Assembly: GCF_014200495.1 (NCBI RefSeq)
Contig: NZ_JACHBY010000001.1
Coordinates: forward strand, 1,364,001 to 1,428,000
Source of the DNA: Mucilaginibacter geliditolerans
GTDB lineage: Bacteria; Bacteroidota; Bacteroidia; Sphingobacteriales; Sphingobacteriaceae
Direction: 5' to 3'
Length of the DNA: 64,000 bases
Shown: piece by piece, positions 17,901 to 26,251 of the stretch
Position numbering within the stretch: the first letter of the stretch is position 1
How the letters are laid out: each line of letters begins with the position of its first letter
Position numbers and translations under genes: made by a program
Notes under the pieces: generated by a model
Databases searched by the model: none
What the model was told of the DNA's origin: nothing
Seen by the model: only the letters and a program-made list of their open reading frames with translations

Positions 17901-18613
17901 TAGTAGGTAAAATCAACTCCGCGACGAACGCGCAAAACGGTAAGTATCTGTTTAAATATCTCTTCATCCTGTTGCGGAACTGTATCATCTATTTGCTGCT
18001 TTGAATAATCCTCATGAAAAGGGTAATTTATAGCGATCAGGCGTTCAGCAATTTTATTGGGTGGCAAAACAAAATCAACCACACCTGCATTAATAGCACT
18101 TTTGGGCATACTATCAAACGCAGCCGAACCTTCATCCTGCGCAAACGTGAGCCCTCCGTATGATTTGATAACCTGTAACCCTGCAGTTCCATCATTTAAC
18201 GCACCGGATAATACCACGCCCACCGCATAACTTTGGTGTACCACGCCCAACGATGAAAAGAAAAGGTCAATGGTATTACTTTTTTTATTGATCTTATCTA
18301 AAGGTGCCAGTTTAAGTATGCCGTCGGTAGCGGTAACTACTTTATTTTGAGGGATAATATATAAATTATCAGGGTCAAGATGAATATTATCTGTGATCTG
18401 ATGAACCGGAAACGGGGCCACCCGTTGAAGCAACTCTGGCAAAATACTGGTGTGCTCAGGACTTAAATGCTGAACAAAAACAAAAGCCATACCCGATTTT
18501 GCAGGGAGCGCCTGTAAAAATGACCTTACTGCATCTAATCCCCCTGCCGAAGCGCCAATACCAACTACAGGAAATTGCAGATTGGGTGGGTCTGCTTGTT
18601 TTATTTTAGCCAT
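14951..18613 (-). CDS. CheB-CheR-PAS-histidine kinase fusion
   Basis: About 1220 residues from the ATG at 18613. Order: CheB methylesterase domain (S22 in GIGASAGG, H49, D141 in LSGALNDG, so the triad is intact), CheR methyltransferase (about 215-480; SAM motif AGCATGEEAYS at 320-330), a long coiled coil with repeated E-E-L-Q-S-x-N-E units (about 650-730), two PAS-like domains, then HisKA with H1009 in ASHELKTP and HATPase_c with GLGLGLYIS. There is no CheB receiver domain. No chemoreceptors or flagellar genes are in the window, so it probably works in general signalling rather than chemotaxis. The open frame extends upstream to a TTG at 18793, but those residues look non-coding; an ATG at 18670 is also possible. 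Confidence 0.92.
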   Translation of the reverse strand: MAKIKQADPPNLQFPVVGIGASAGGLDAVRSFLQALPAKSGMAFVFVQHLSPEHTSILPELLQRVAPFPVHQITDNIHLDPDNLYIIPQNKVVTATDGILKLAPLDKINKKSNTIDLFFSSLGVVHQSYAVGVVLSGALNDGTAGLQVIKSYGGLTFAQDEGSAAFDSMPKSAINAGVVDFVLPPNKIAERLIAINYPFHEDYSKQQIDDTVPQQDEEIFKQILTVLRVRRGVDFTYYKQSTLKRRIIRRMALSKAEKPNDYLALLRENKAEQDTLYNDMLISVTNFFRDTQSFEILCSTLLPALVNKKSINEPLRIWVAGCATGEEAYSIAICLQEELGDKATAMKIQIFATDISEIAIAKARTGIYRPTELIDVSSSRLQQFFVKVDGNYQVSKAVRDMCVFAQHNLLKDPPFSKIDLVSCRNVMIYLEPVLQKRALTTFHYSLNEEGYLMLGKSETVGHSTDLFASYNSVEKIYRRKGPVGRFMSVASTGRELSFREIDKGVQKESTNKDVFKIADEAMLANFMPPGVLVNEKFDIVQFRGSTETWLVPPTGRPSYNVIKMAREGLAFELRNILHLAKKTNQAARKFAVFFKLNGLQHYVNIQAAPLRDTPEPYYLIVFQNASSTGIQQTPVDYIYPPENVVYNENELRIDQLEKELIQARADMRAITEEQETANEELQSANEELLSGSEELQSLNEELETSKEELQSTNEEIMIVNKELLSRNDQLNDARLYTEGIVNTIRDPLLILDKDLRIKRATGGFYNKFKTTEKETEGLHIYDLGNHQWDIPKLRELLEKVLPEKQRSEDFEVTHVFPHIGKKIMCLNARQIDNINGEQLILLAIEDITDKRKVEQGLAEAGRLLAESKDRLKAAVDSAGLGTWDYNPQTKEFIGDKRCREIFGLPATAPINLSSFIEMAHPDDCAHLEERIKETLLNNSSGDFDIEYKTRPIDNKTKWLKAKGRAYFNEQGVAIRFIGTLLDVTVQKLTDEATVELLRKKDEFISIASHELKTPITSLKGALQIIERAALRGGDIKTVDSFIQKAIKQVDKLTELIKDLLDVTKIQSGKLMLRKADLLLDELIAECADELQSSSQEHRIIIKGEKGIILHADRNRLEQVIINLVANAIKYSPGGDKVIIHVEKVDGGVKIAITDFGIGIPVDNVSLIFDRFYRVDENSQRYAGLGLGLYISSEIIRQHQSRINIESEVGKGSTFWFVIPV

Positions 18614-18903
18614 TATTAACGGGTAGTGAAATAGACGTGAAGTTTCTTGATGTCTATTGGATATAAGCATTATGTAGCAAAAAGGTTTTAATTCACGCTT
18701 TATACTAATCCTAATCAATAATAAGCAAATAGTTTTATTAGTTGCGGGTTTATAGGAATTAAAAAAGGACAAGCTCCATATATTTTTTATCAAAAAATGA
18801 ACTGTTGCTTATATAACGAAGCATAATGTATATTTATGCTAATTTTACCAGTGTAGTTCGTTATTAGCCTGGCAACTATTGTTTGTGTACTTTATCACAA
18901 TTT

Positions 18904-21900
18904 ATGAAAACATCTATCACAAAAGTCCTGTTAAAAACGCTTAAAATAAGCGGTATTATATTAGGTAGTATTATACTGCTTATGTTTTTGCTGCCATACC
19001 TTTTTCCGCAAACGGTAACCAGCAAAATAAAAGGATGGATAAATGGTAACATAAACGGCAATATCTCTTTTTCGGGCACCAGCCTGTCGTTCTTCAAAAA
19101 GTTCCCCGCGCTAACGCTTACTTTGTATGATGTGAACCTGGAAGGGAGCGCCCCATTCCAGAAAGATACCTTAGTAGCCGCAAAGGAATTATCGCTGGGG
19201 ATTGATCTTTCGTCGCTGTTTAAAAGCAAGATCAACATTGATAAAATATTCCTGAACAAAGCCTTTATTAATATACAGGTTGATAGCGCAGGCAGGGCAA
19301 ACTACAGTATTTATAAAGGATCGCAGCAAAGCACAGCCGCTTCATCAGATACCAGCGGTGCATCATTAGGCATCGACCAGATATTGATTGAGGACAGTCA
19401 CCTTATATATAATGACCTGTCTATCCCCACAAAGATCAATGCCCGGAATTTTAATTATTCAGGCAGCGGTGATTTGAGCAAGGATGTTTTCACGCTGCAT
19501 TCGCATACAGATATTGGGTCGATAGATTTTTATTATGGCAACGAGCCTTATGTGTTATCGAAAAAGGTAAATGCCGACCTGGTGACTAATATCAACACCA
19601 AATCCCTTGCTTTTGAATTTCAAAAGAATGACCTAAAGATAAACCAGTTACCGGTGCAATTCAAAGGGCGTTTCGCGTTCATAAAAGATGGTTATGATAT
19701 GGATTTCAAGATCGACTCGCATGAAACGAACCTGAACGATATCTTCACCGCTATGCCTGCTTCCTACCTTAAAATGCTGGATAAAACCGATGTAAATGGC
19801 ATTGGTGATATAAAGATAGCGTTAACCGGTAAATACATCGCCAAAGACAATATCAAGCCTGATTTCAGCATGAATTTAATGATTAGAAATGGTTCGGTAT
19901 CCAACAAAGCAACACCATCGCCGGTGCGCAATTTGTATCTGAATATGGAAACGAAGTTGCCGCATTTAAACATGGATAGCCTGTATGTAAATGTAGATTC
20001 TATCTATTTCAATATTGATAAGGACTATTTCAGCTCGGTAATAAGGGTGAAGGGTATAAAAAGCCCCTATGTGTATGCCAAGGTAAATACAGAAATTGAT
20101 CTGGATAAATGGAACCGCGCTTTCGGTATAAAAACTTTTGATGTGAGGGGCCGCTACACTATGCACTTACTAAGCGAAGGGCGTTATACAACAGGTATTG
20201 TTGTCCGCAAAGGCCTCAGAAAGAAAGTAATTGATACGGTGATCACCAGTGTGCCTAAATTCAGTATGCAATCGTCATTTAAGGATGGTTATTTTAAGTA
20301 TGCATCGCTGCCGGAGGCTATAAATAACATCAGCTTTAACATGAAGGCCGATTGCCCCGATCATAACTATAAGCACATGAGCATGAGTGTAGACAACCTG
20401 TACGCTACAGCCCTAACTAATTATATAAAAGGATATTTTAAATTAGGTAATGCCGATACCTTCCCGATGGATGCTAAAATAGAGACCAAGTTCCATTTTG
20501 CAGACCTGAAAAAGTTTTATCCGGCCACCGACAGTTTAATTGATATTAAAGGCGACCTGGATGCCAATATGCAGATAAAAGGGAACTATCTGCCTGCTCA
20601 AAAGAAATTCCCGGTTATGGTGGCCAACATCAGCATGAAAAATGGCTCTATAAAAACCAAATACTACCCTCACCCTATCCAGAATATACAGGTTAACACC
20701 ACCATTATTAACCGTACCGGCACACTTAATGGTATGAAGGTATTTATTAAGCCAATATCATTTGAGTTTGAGGGCGAGCCATTCTTCCTTAAAGCCAGTC
20801 TGAATAATTTCGCGGATGTGGATTATAATATCAACTCGCATGGCACTATAAATATTGGCAGAATTTACAAAGTATTTGCTATAAAAGGCTATAATGTAAA
20901 TGGCGCGGTTACCGCCAATGTATCGCTCAAAGGCAAACAAAGCGACGCGGTGGCAGGGCATTACGATAAATTGAACAATTCGGGAACGCTGAAGGTTAAG
21001 AATATATCGCTTACATCGGAGCTGTTCCCAAAACCATTTTATATAACCAAGGGCGTTTTCAGCTTTAACCAGGATAAGATGAATTTTGATGCCTTTACCG
21101 CTAAATATGGCAACTCAACGCTTGTACTAAACGGCGCGTTATCAAACGTTATAAACTATGCCATTAAGCCGGGATCAGTACTAAAAGGTGATTTTAACCT
21201 GAGCAGTGATTTAATTACGGTTGATGATTTTATGGTTTTCGCCGGTACTCCCGATGCGCCTAAGCCTAAAAGTGCGCCATCTGGCGTAATAATGGTTCCG
21301 AAAAACCTGGACCTTAACTTTACAGCGGCAGTTAAAAAGATAAAATACCAAACCCTTACGCTTACTGATGCCAAAGGGCAAATGAGCATCAACAATGGCA
21401 ATATCGACATGAAAAGTACCGGGTTTACCATCATTGGCACCCCGGTAACTATGGACGCGACCTATACAAATACCAGTCCGCGGATGGCATTTTTTAATTA
21501 CCACATAAACGCCAAGGACTTTGATATTAAGAAAGCTTATGACCACATCAAACTTTTCCATGATATGGTTGCAACGGCTGCCTACGCGCAGGGGCTTGTT
21601 TCGCTGGATTACCAAATAAGCGGCAAGCTGAACAGCAATATGCAGCCGGTATATCCGTCGCTAAAAGGCGGTGGTACATTATCAGCCAAGAAGATACAGC
21701 TGCATGGCTATAAGCTGTTCAGCGCTATGGGCAAGGCTGCTAATAAAGACAGCGTGAATAACAATGCCGATGTATCACAGGTAAATATCAAAAGCACCAT
21801 TGCCAATAATGTGATCACCATTGAACGCACCAAACTACGCATGGCAGGCTTCAGAGCCAGGTTTGAGGGGCAGGTGAACTTTGACAAGCAAATGGATATC

Positions 21901-22044
21901 AAATTCAGACTGGGGCTGCCTCCGTTGGGCATAATAGGCATCCCGATGAACATTACCGGCACGCAGGATAACCCTAAAGTAAAACTAGGCAATGGCAAAA
22001 AAGAAGGCACGGTGAAGGAAACTGTGGATGATTCGGGGGAGTGA
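18904..22044 (+). CDS. AsmA-like outer-membrane assembly/lipid-transfer protein
   Basis: A 1046-residue protein with one N-terminal membrane anchor (residues about 12-33) and a long beta-rich periplasmic body. The opening (LFPQTVTSKIKGWINGNING) and the repeated short beta segments are typical of AsmA-family proteins of Bacteroidota, and the C-terminal part (VNIKSTIANNVITIERTKLRMAGFRARFEGQVNF) is the conserved AsmA-like end. Relatives (AsmA, TamB, YhdP) are long lipid-conducting grooves moving phospholipids between membranes; that role is inferred. The ATG at 18904 is preferred to an upstream TTG at 18883. It is alone on the plus strand. Confidence 0.85.
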   Translation: MKTSITKVLLKTLKISGIILGSIILLMFLLPYLFPQTVTSKIKGWINGNINGNISFSGTSLSFFKKFPALTLTLYDVNLEGSAPFQKDTLVAAKELSLGIDLSSLFKSKINIDKIFLNKAFINIQVDSAGRANYSIYKGSQQSTAASSDTSGASLGIDQILIEDSHLIYNDLSIPTKINARNFNYSGSGDLSKDVFTLHSHTDIGSIDFYYGNEPYVLSKKVNADLVTNINTKSLAFEFQKNDLKINQLPVQFKGRFAFIKDGYDMDFKIDSHETNLNDIFTAMPASYLKMLDKTDVNGIGDIKIALTGKYIAKDNIKPDFSMNLMIRNGSVSNKATPSPVRNLYLNMETKLPHLNMDSLYVNVDSIYFNIDKDYFSSVIRVKGIKSPYVYAKVNTEIDLDKWNRAFGIKTFDVRGRYTMHLLSEGRYTTGIVVRKGLRKKVIDTVITSVPKFSMQSSFKDGYFKYASLPEAINNISFNMKADCPDHNYKHMSMSVDNLYATALTNYIKGYFKLGNADTFPMDAKIETKFHFADLKKFYPATDSLIDIKGDLDANMQIKGNYLPAQKKFPVMVANISMKNGSIKTKYYPHPIQNIQVNTTIINRTGTLNGMKVFIKPISFEFEGEPFFLKASLNNFADVDYNINSHGTINIGRIYKVFAIKGYNVNGAVTANVSLKGKQSDAVAGHYDKLNNSGTLKVKNISLTSELFPKPFYITKGVFSFNQDKMNFDAFTAKYGNSTLVLNGALSNVINYAIKPGSVLKGDFNLSSDLITVDDFMVFAGTPDAPKPKSAPSGVIMVPKNLDLNFTAAVKKIKYQTLTLTDAKGQMSINNGNIDMKSTGFTIIGTPVTMDATYTNTSPRMAFFNYHINAKDFDIKKAYDHIKLFHDMVATAAYAQGLVSLDYQISGKLNSNMQPVYPSLKGGGTLSAKKIQLHGYKLFSAMGKAANKDSVNNNADVSQVNIKSTIANNVITIERTKLRMAGFRARFEGQVNFDKQMDIKFRLGLPPLGIIGIPMNITGTQDNPKVKLGNGKKEGTVKETVDDSGE

Positions 22045-22162
22045 GTTTGAAGAGTCAGGAATCAAGAATTAGATTATAAGATTCATATACGCACACGCCT
22101 GCCAGCAAGGAACATAGTACTTGACTGGATTAAGGATCTGCCACCGCTTAAAGGAAGAAACA

Positions 22163-22882
22163 ATGGATGTATTAGACAATAAAGAAAATCATATAACCTC
22201 TTTAAAACGATTTTTCGAGATAATTGAAGAAAGGCATTCTGCTTCAACTGATAAACCTCTTAAATGGATATTTAGAGGGCATGATAACTTTGAGTATAAG
22301 CTTCTTCCAAGTATTGGCAGAATTCTAAATACAGGAAGGTTTGTTGATGTTGAAACTGTTAAAGAGGCAGAAAGGCATTCTTTTCAACAATTTGAAGTCG
22401 AAACATATCATGAATTAAAGGAACGTAATCTATTTATATTATTAGCCGTTGCCCAACATCATGGATTAAAAACAAGGCTTTTAGATTGGACTTTTTCTCC
22501 ACTTGTGGCTCTATTTTTTGCGGTTGAAAATGTAAATAACCTTCATACCGATGCAGCTTTTTTTGCATTTCAAAGAAAAGGATTTGTGAATATTTTAAGA
22601 AAAACAGAACATCCTTTTGAAATCTCCGGGGCTGATTACCAATACTTAACAATTCCATCATTAACGCCCCGTATAAGTGCTCAAAATGGAATTTTTCAGT
22701 TGTTCAAAGAACCTACTAAACCATTGGAACATTCTGTGGGTTTAGAGAAGTTCCGAATTCCTGCTGAGTGTAAAAGAGATTTGAAGATCGACCTATTTAC
22801 TATGGGCATTTCTTATTATACTTTATTTCCTGATATCAATGGAATAGCTAAAAATATTAATTATATGCATCTTCAATCTTAA
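22163..22882 (+). CDS. FRG-domain protein
   Basis: A 239-residue soluble protein with the FRG domain: WIFRGHD (F37-R38-G39) followed by the AQHHGLKTRLLDWT signature at 97-110 and SPLVALFFAV after it. The domain is seen in phage, plasmid and defence-associated proteins but has no settled activity. The gene is clearly more A/T-rich than the AsmA gene before it and stands alone, which suggests recent acquisition. An ATG at 22163 with AAGGAAGAAA just upstream is chosen over a TTG 42 bases earlier. No toxin, nuclease or partner gene lies next to it, so a defence role is only a possibility. Confidence 0.85.
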   Translation: MDVLDNKENHITSLKRFFEIIEERHSASTDKPLKWIFRGHDNFEYKLLPSIGRILNTGRFVDVETVKEAERHSFQQFEVETYHELKERNLFILLAVAQHHGLKTRLLDWTFSPLVALFFAVENVNNLHTDAAFFAFQRKGFVNILRKTEHPFEISGADYQYLTIPSLTPRISAQNGIFQLFKEPTKPLEHSVGLEKFRIPAECKRDLKIDLFTMGISYYTLFPDINGIAKNINYMHLQS

Positions 22883-22953
22883 ACTTGCGATTGGCGCAGG
22901 TGTGCCGGATTTCCCTAAATTAGTTCTTTTTAATTTTAACTTTCAACTCCAAA

Positions 22954-24855
22954 CTACTCTTCCGTATCATCAATAACCAACATACTCCAGCCTTTGCTGC
23001 CAGCATTGCTGAGTTGTTTCTTCTTATCGTCCATGATCTTTTTGATGCGGGTGCTGTAGGCCCAGCAGGTGCTTTGCCGTATGGCTACAATTTCTGATAG
23101 TTTATGCGATGATATTTTGCCTTTGGTGGAGTACATCAAAAATATCATATAAAATGCCTTATTGATAGGTATGCGGGTGTTCTGCAATATGGTATAGGCA
23201 ATTACAGATTCCTCGTAACCGCATTTTGAGCAACGGCGACTGTACGGCAAATGCCCGTTACCATAATGCGTATTACCGCATTTGCGGCAGGTATAGCCTT
23301 TCTCCCATTTAAGGTCGGATAGGAATTTAAAGCAGGTTTCACGGTCGGGGTAAATCTTGCTAAACTCCTCAAAATCCACCGCTGCCGACATTACACGATC
23401 GTGCGTAACTTTCTCAATATTGGTATGCAGGGTGATGTTATCATTCTCCAGCAAAACGTTTATGCGTGAGATCTCTTCGGCTTGTTCCTTCAGCAATATG
23501 TTAACCGATTTGAGTTCCTCGTTCTGCTCCTCTATCACCTGCGATTTTTCAACCAGTTCATGGGTACGTGCGCGTACTTGTTCTTCCAGGTGTTTGTTCA
23601 GGTTGTCTTTCAGCTCTTCGTTCTGCTTCATCTGCCTGATGATACGGCGCTGCGCGTAATCCTTTTTCTTTTTCAGGATCCGCACTTTTTCTGCTATCGC
23701 GAATGAGATAAAGAGCATCTCCATTATAAAACAAAAGCTAAGGCTGTAATGTGTTAACGGACCAAAACCCAGCCAGGCCCTTGATTCCAGGATCTTGATA
23801 ATAAAGCCCAGGAACAGGAAGCTATAGCCAACAACAAAAAAGCGTGCCGGCCAGTAACCTTTATTCAGTACATAATAACCTGTATAGCAAGCCAGCAACA
23901 GCGGAATAAATTCTATTATCCGGTAATTGAACCAGGCATTATTTACCGTTAAACACAAAATAAAGAATACGGTACGCAGTGCTATAACCACCCATATTAA
24001 GCGGTTAAGCGTTGGCGCTTTAGCCTTCACATACAACAGGCTCTTGGTAAACAACATACCAAAAACGCTTGCGAAAAACAGAGCCACCCCATAAGCATAT
24101 TGATTCCAGACGGGTGAGTTTGGCCATAAATACTGGTAGGCAATACCATCGGTACACATTTCATACATCCCGATGCTGAGGTTATATAAAATATAATACA
24201 GGTACTGTATTTGCCTGATGGCAAAAAACATCATGAGGTTATACAGGCCAAATACCAGCAGCATCCCATAAAAAACCCCGAAAAAGAAATACTCGTCCAG
24301 TGCGTAATGGATAAACCAGTTAACCGACTTTAATACGACAATAACGTTTGATGGCTGGTGCGACCGTATACGGATATAATATGTGTGCACGCCATATAGC
24401 TCATTATCAATATTTACGCTAAAATTTTTATGCTGATACAAGCGGTTGGTAAACGGGTGACTGCTGCCAAACCTGGATATGGTGAAGCCATTATTTGCGT
24501 TAGGCGAATAAACCGTTATATCATCAATAGTTTGATCATAAAACTCCAGTAGCCAGTTATTCAGTGTTGGCTTGTTGTGATTTATGGTTATGCGGCACCA
24601 ATAAGTGGTATGCGCATCGTGTGTTGTTGGATATAAACCACTGATAAGAAATTTGGATGCAATTGCAGGGCTGCGGATCTGATCAAAAGTTAATTTGCCG
24701 CTCGCATCCTCAAAGTGTAAAATCTCATCGTAGCCAAATGGGTGATGCGTGCTGGTATCACTAAGTGTAACTGCCTTTTGCGCAAAAGCCTGCATGGCTG
24801 TGCTGCACAAAATTATAACACCAACAAATAATAGTTTCAGTAACCGTTTTATCAT
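22954..24855 (-). CDS. 7TM-DISM sensor fused to an IS1595-type zinc ribbon/HTH
   Basis: A 633-residue membrane sensor. A signal peptide (1-25) leads to a periplasmic DISMED2-like beta domain (about 28-175), seven membrane helices (about 185-395) and a cytoplasmic coiled coil (about 400-500). The C-terminus holds a zinc ribbon, CRKC...CSKC (C523, C526, C542, C545), followed by a helical part (TRIPINKAFYMIFLMYSTKGKIS... QSTCWAYSTRIKK) that has the form of the N-terminal DNA-binding half of IS1595-family transposases. The DDE catalytic half is absent. There is no kinase domain. The natural reading is a membrane-tethered one-component regulator. It lies immediately downstream of PUL 1 on the same strand, separated from GH5 by a gap containing a perfect AT-rich dyad. 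Confidence 0.88.
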   Translation of the reverse strand: MIKRLLKLLFVGVIILCSTAMQAFAQKAVTLSDTSTHHPFGYDEILHFEDASGKLTFDQIRSPAIASKFLISGLYPTTHDAHTTYWCRITINHNKPTLNNWLLEFYDQTIDDITVYSPNANNGFTISRFGSSHPFTNRLYQHKNFSVNIDNELYGVHTYYIRIRSHQPSNVIVVLKSVNWFIHYALDEYFFFGVFYGMLLVFGLYNLMMFFAIRQIQYLYYILYNLSIGMYEMCTDGIAYQYLWPNSPVWNQYAYGVALFFASVFGMLFTKSLLYVKAKAPTLNRLIWVVIALRTVFFILCLTVNNAWFNYRIIEFIPLLLACYTGYYVLNKGYWPARFFVVGYSFLFLGFIIKILESRAWLGFGPLTHYSLSFCFIMEMLFISFAIAEKVRILKKKKDYAQRRIIRQMKQNEELKDNLNKHLEEQVRARTHELVEKSQVIEEQNEELKSVNILLKEQAEEISRINVLLENDNITLHTNIEKVTHDRVMSAAVDFEEFSKIYPDRETCFKFLSDLKWEKGYTCRKCGNTHYGNGHLPYSRRCSKCGYEESVIAYTILQNTRIPINKAFYMIFLMYSTKGKISSHKLSEIVAIRQSTCWAYSTRIKKIMDDKKKQLSNAGSKGWSMLVIDDTEE

Positions 24856-24951
24856 ACTTAAAAATCACACTATGCCCCTACCCAGATACAAACATTCGCC
24901 CGGAAAAATAATTGGTTTATTGCAGTAGCGCAATTATAACTATTAACACTA

Positions 24952-24975
24952 ATATACGTATAGTTATACGTATAT
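24952..24975. promoter_or_regulatory. Perfect 11-bp AT-rich dyad, operator candidate
   Basis: ATATACGTATA at 24952-24962 and its exact complement at 24965-24975, with a two-base spacer. It sits one base before the complement of the GH5 stop codon and about 97-120 bases upstream of the DISM-zinc ribbon start. There is no T-run, so an operator is more likely than a terminator, possibly for the adjacent regulator itself. Confidence 0.4.
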
Positions 24976-24976
24976 A

Positions 24977-26209
24977 TTACTTATTTGTTACCAAACCCAA
25001 AGCCTGTATATAACTATTATTGGGGGTGCAGTTTTCAAATTTGCTATTCTCCAGCATTTCATATAAGGCCTGTTTAACCTGTGCACGGTTTGTTGGTGCC
25101 GCTTTACGAATATCCTCAAAGCTAATGCGCTGTTTTTCGGTATAGTTTATAATGGTATCATAAGCCATTGGCTTTTTAAATGTAATAATACCGCTTACAT
25201 TATCCATCTTTTTGTACGGCCAGTAGGTCCAGCCAATATTATTGGCTTCAAGCAGCTTACGAAAGTCGCCTACCCATGGATCCTTGTTTTCGCCGGTTTC
25301 GCCGCAATATATCGGCACATTGTATTTATCCCTGAAATCGATATACTCCTGTATAACATCCTTGGTAGTTGGTGTCCAGTATTTGTGGAAGGTATAAACC
25401 AGTTTCGAATCAAACGGAGGGCCGAACATGTGCATGTTACTATCCCACTGCGCGCCGCCCAAAATGATCAGGTGATTTTTATCAACTGTGCGTACCGCCT
25501 TGGTTAGCTCCTTATAAAATGGTTCCAGGTATGGGTTTAATTCTTCTTTGTTAAAATAGTGCGCGATAGGCTCATTCAGCAGATCGTAACCCAATATGGC
25601 GGTTTCATTTTTATAGTGATCGGCTATTCTTGTCCATATTTGTATGGTTTGCTGCCTGCTGCCCTCGTTTTGGAACAGAAATGGATATCCGTAGCCATCA
25701 TCTATATTATCGCCTGTCTGGCCTCCCGGTGCGCTGTGCATATCTAAAATAACATATATGCCTTCGGCTTTGCACCAGCCTATCAGCCTGTCGAGCAATT
25801 CAAAGCCACGGTTCGGGTTGTTTTCGCCCAGGTAATCCTCATCAGTAAAAAGGCGGTAACTAAAAGGCACGCGCAGGGTATTCATACCGCTGGTTTTCAT
25901 AAAATGAATATCAGCCTGTGTCATGTAAGTATCCAGGTATTTTTTCCAGAATATTTTGGTTTCATCCGGACCTATCAGCTCCATAAAAGCCTGGTTAATG
26001 AGCTTTGGCGAGTTGATTTTGGCAAACTTAAACATATAGCCTTCGGGAATAAGCCAGTTACCTGCATTGGTACCTTTCATTAAAAAGGGCTGACCATCAG
26101 TCCCGATGATTTCTTTACCTTTTACCGATATAAATTTTGCAGATTGTGCATTTGATATAACCGGAAATATAGCCAGAACGGTCATTATTATAAACAAACA
26201 CTTTTTCAT
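24977..26209 (-). CDS. GH5-family glycoside hydrolase, exported
   Basis: A 410-residue enzyme with a signal peptide ending near SNAQS. The TIM-barrel shows the GH5 pattern: catalytic acid E213 in LLNEP and nucleophile E304 in YCGETGE, plus RVPFSY and HKYW motifs. Family 5 includes endo-glucanases, mannanases and exo-beta-glucosidases; the YDLLNEP and GETG contexts fit a cellulase/exo-glucanase-like subfamily, and a beta-1,3/1,6-glucan-related activity would match the neighbours. It is the last gene of PUL 1, 42 bases after the cytochrome gene. Substrate not decided by sequence alone. Confidence 0.9.
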   Translation of the reverse strand: MKKCLFIIMTVLAIFPVISNAQSAKFISVKGKEIIGTDGQPFLMKGTNAGNWLIPEGYMFKFAKINSPKLINQAFMELIGPDETKIFWKKYLDTYMTQADIHFMKTSGMNTLRVPFSYRLFTDEDYLGENNPNRGFELLDRLIGWCKAEGIYVILDMHSAPGGQTGDNIDDGYGYPFLFQNEGSRQQTIQIWTRIADHYKNETAILGYDLLNEPIAHYFNKEELNPYLEPFYKELTKAVRTVDKNHLIILGGAQWDSNMHMFGPPFDSKLVYTFHKYWTPTTKDVIQEYIDFRDKYNVPIYCGETGENKDPWVGDFRKLLEANNIGWTYWPYKKMDNVSGIITFKKPMAYDTIINYTEKQRISFEDIRKAAPTNRAQVKQALYEMLENSKFENCTPNNSYIQALGLVTNK

Positions 26210-26251
26210 GGTTATGTGATATTTAAGGGGATTTAATCTTAAACTTTGTAA

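Noticed and set aside
18614..18793. N-terminal extension of the CheB-CheR kinase from a TTG
   Set aside because: The added residues have no domain or signal character, and the CheB domain begins 14 residues after the ATG at 18613.
22954..24855. Intact IS1595 insertion sequence
   Set aside because: Only the zinc ribbon/HTH part is present; no DDE domain, terminal inverted repeats or target duplication were seen.
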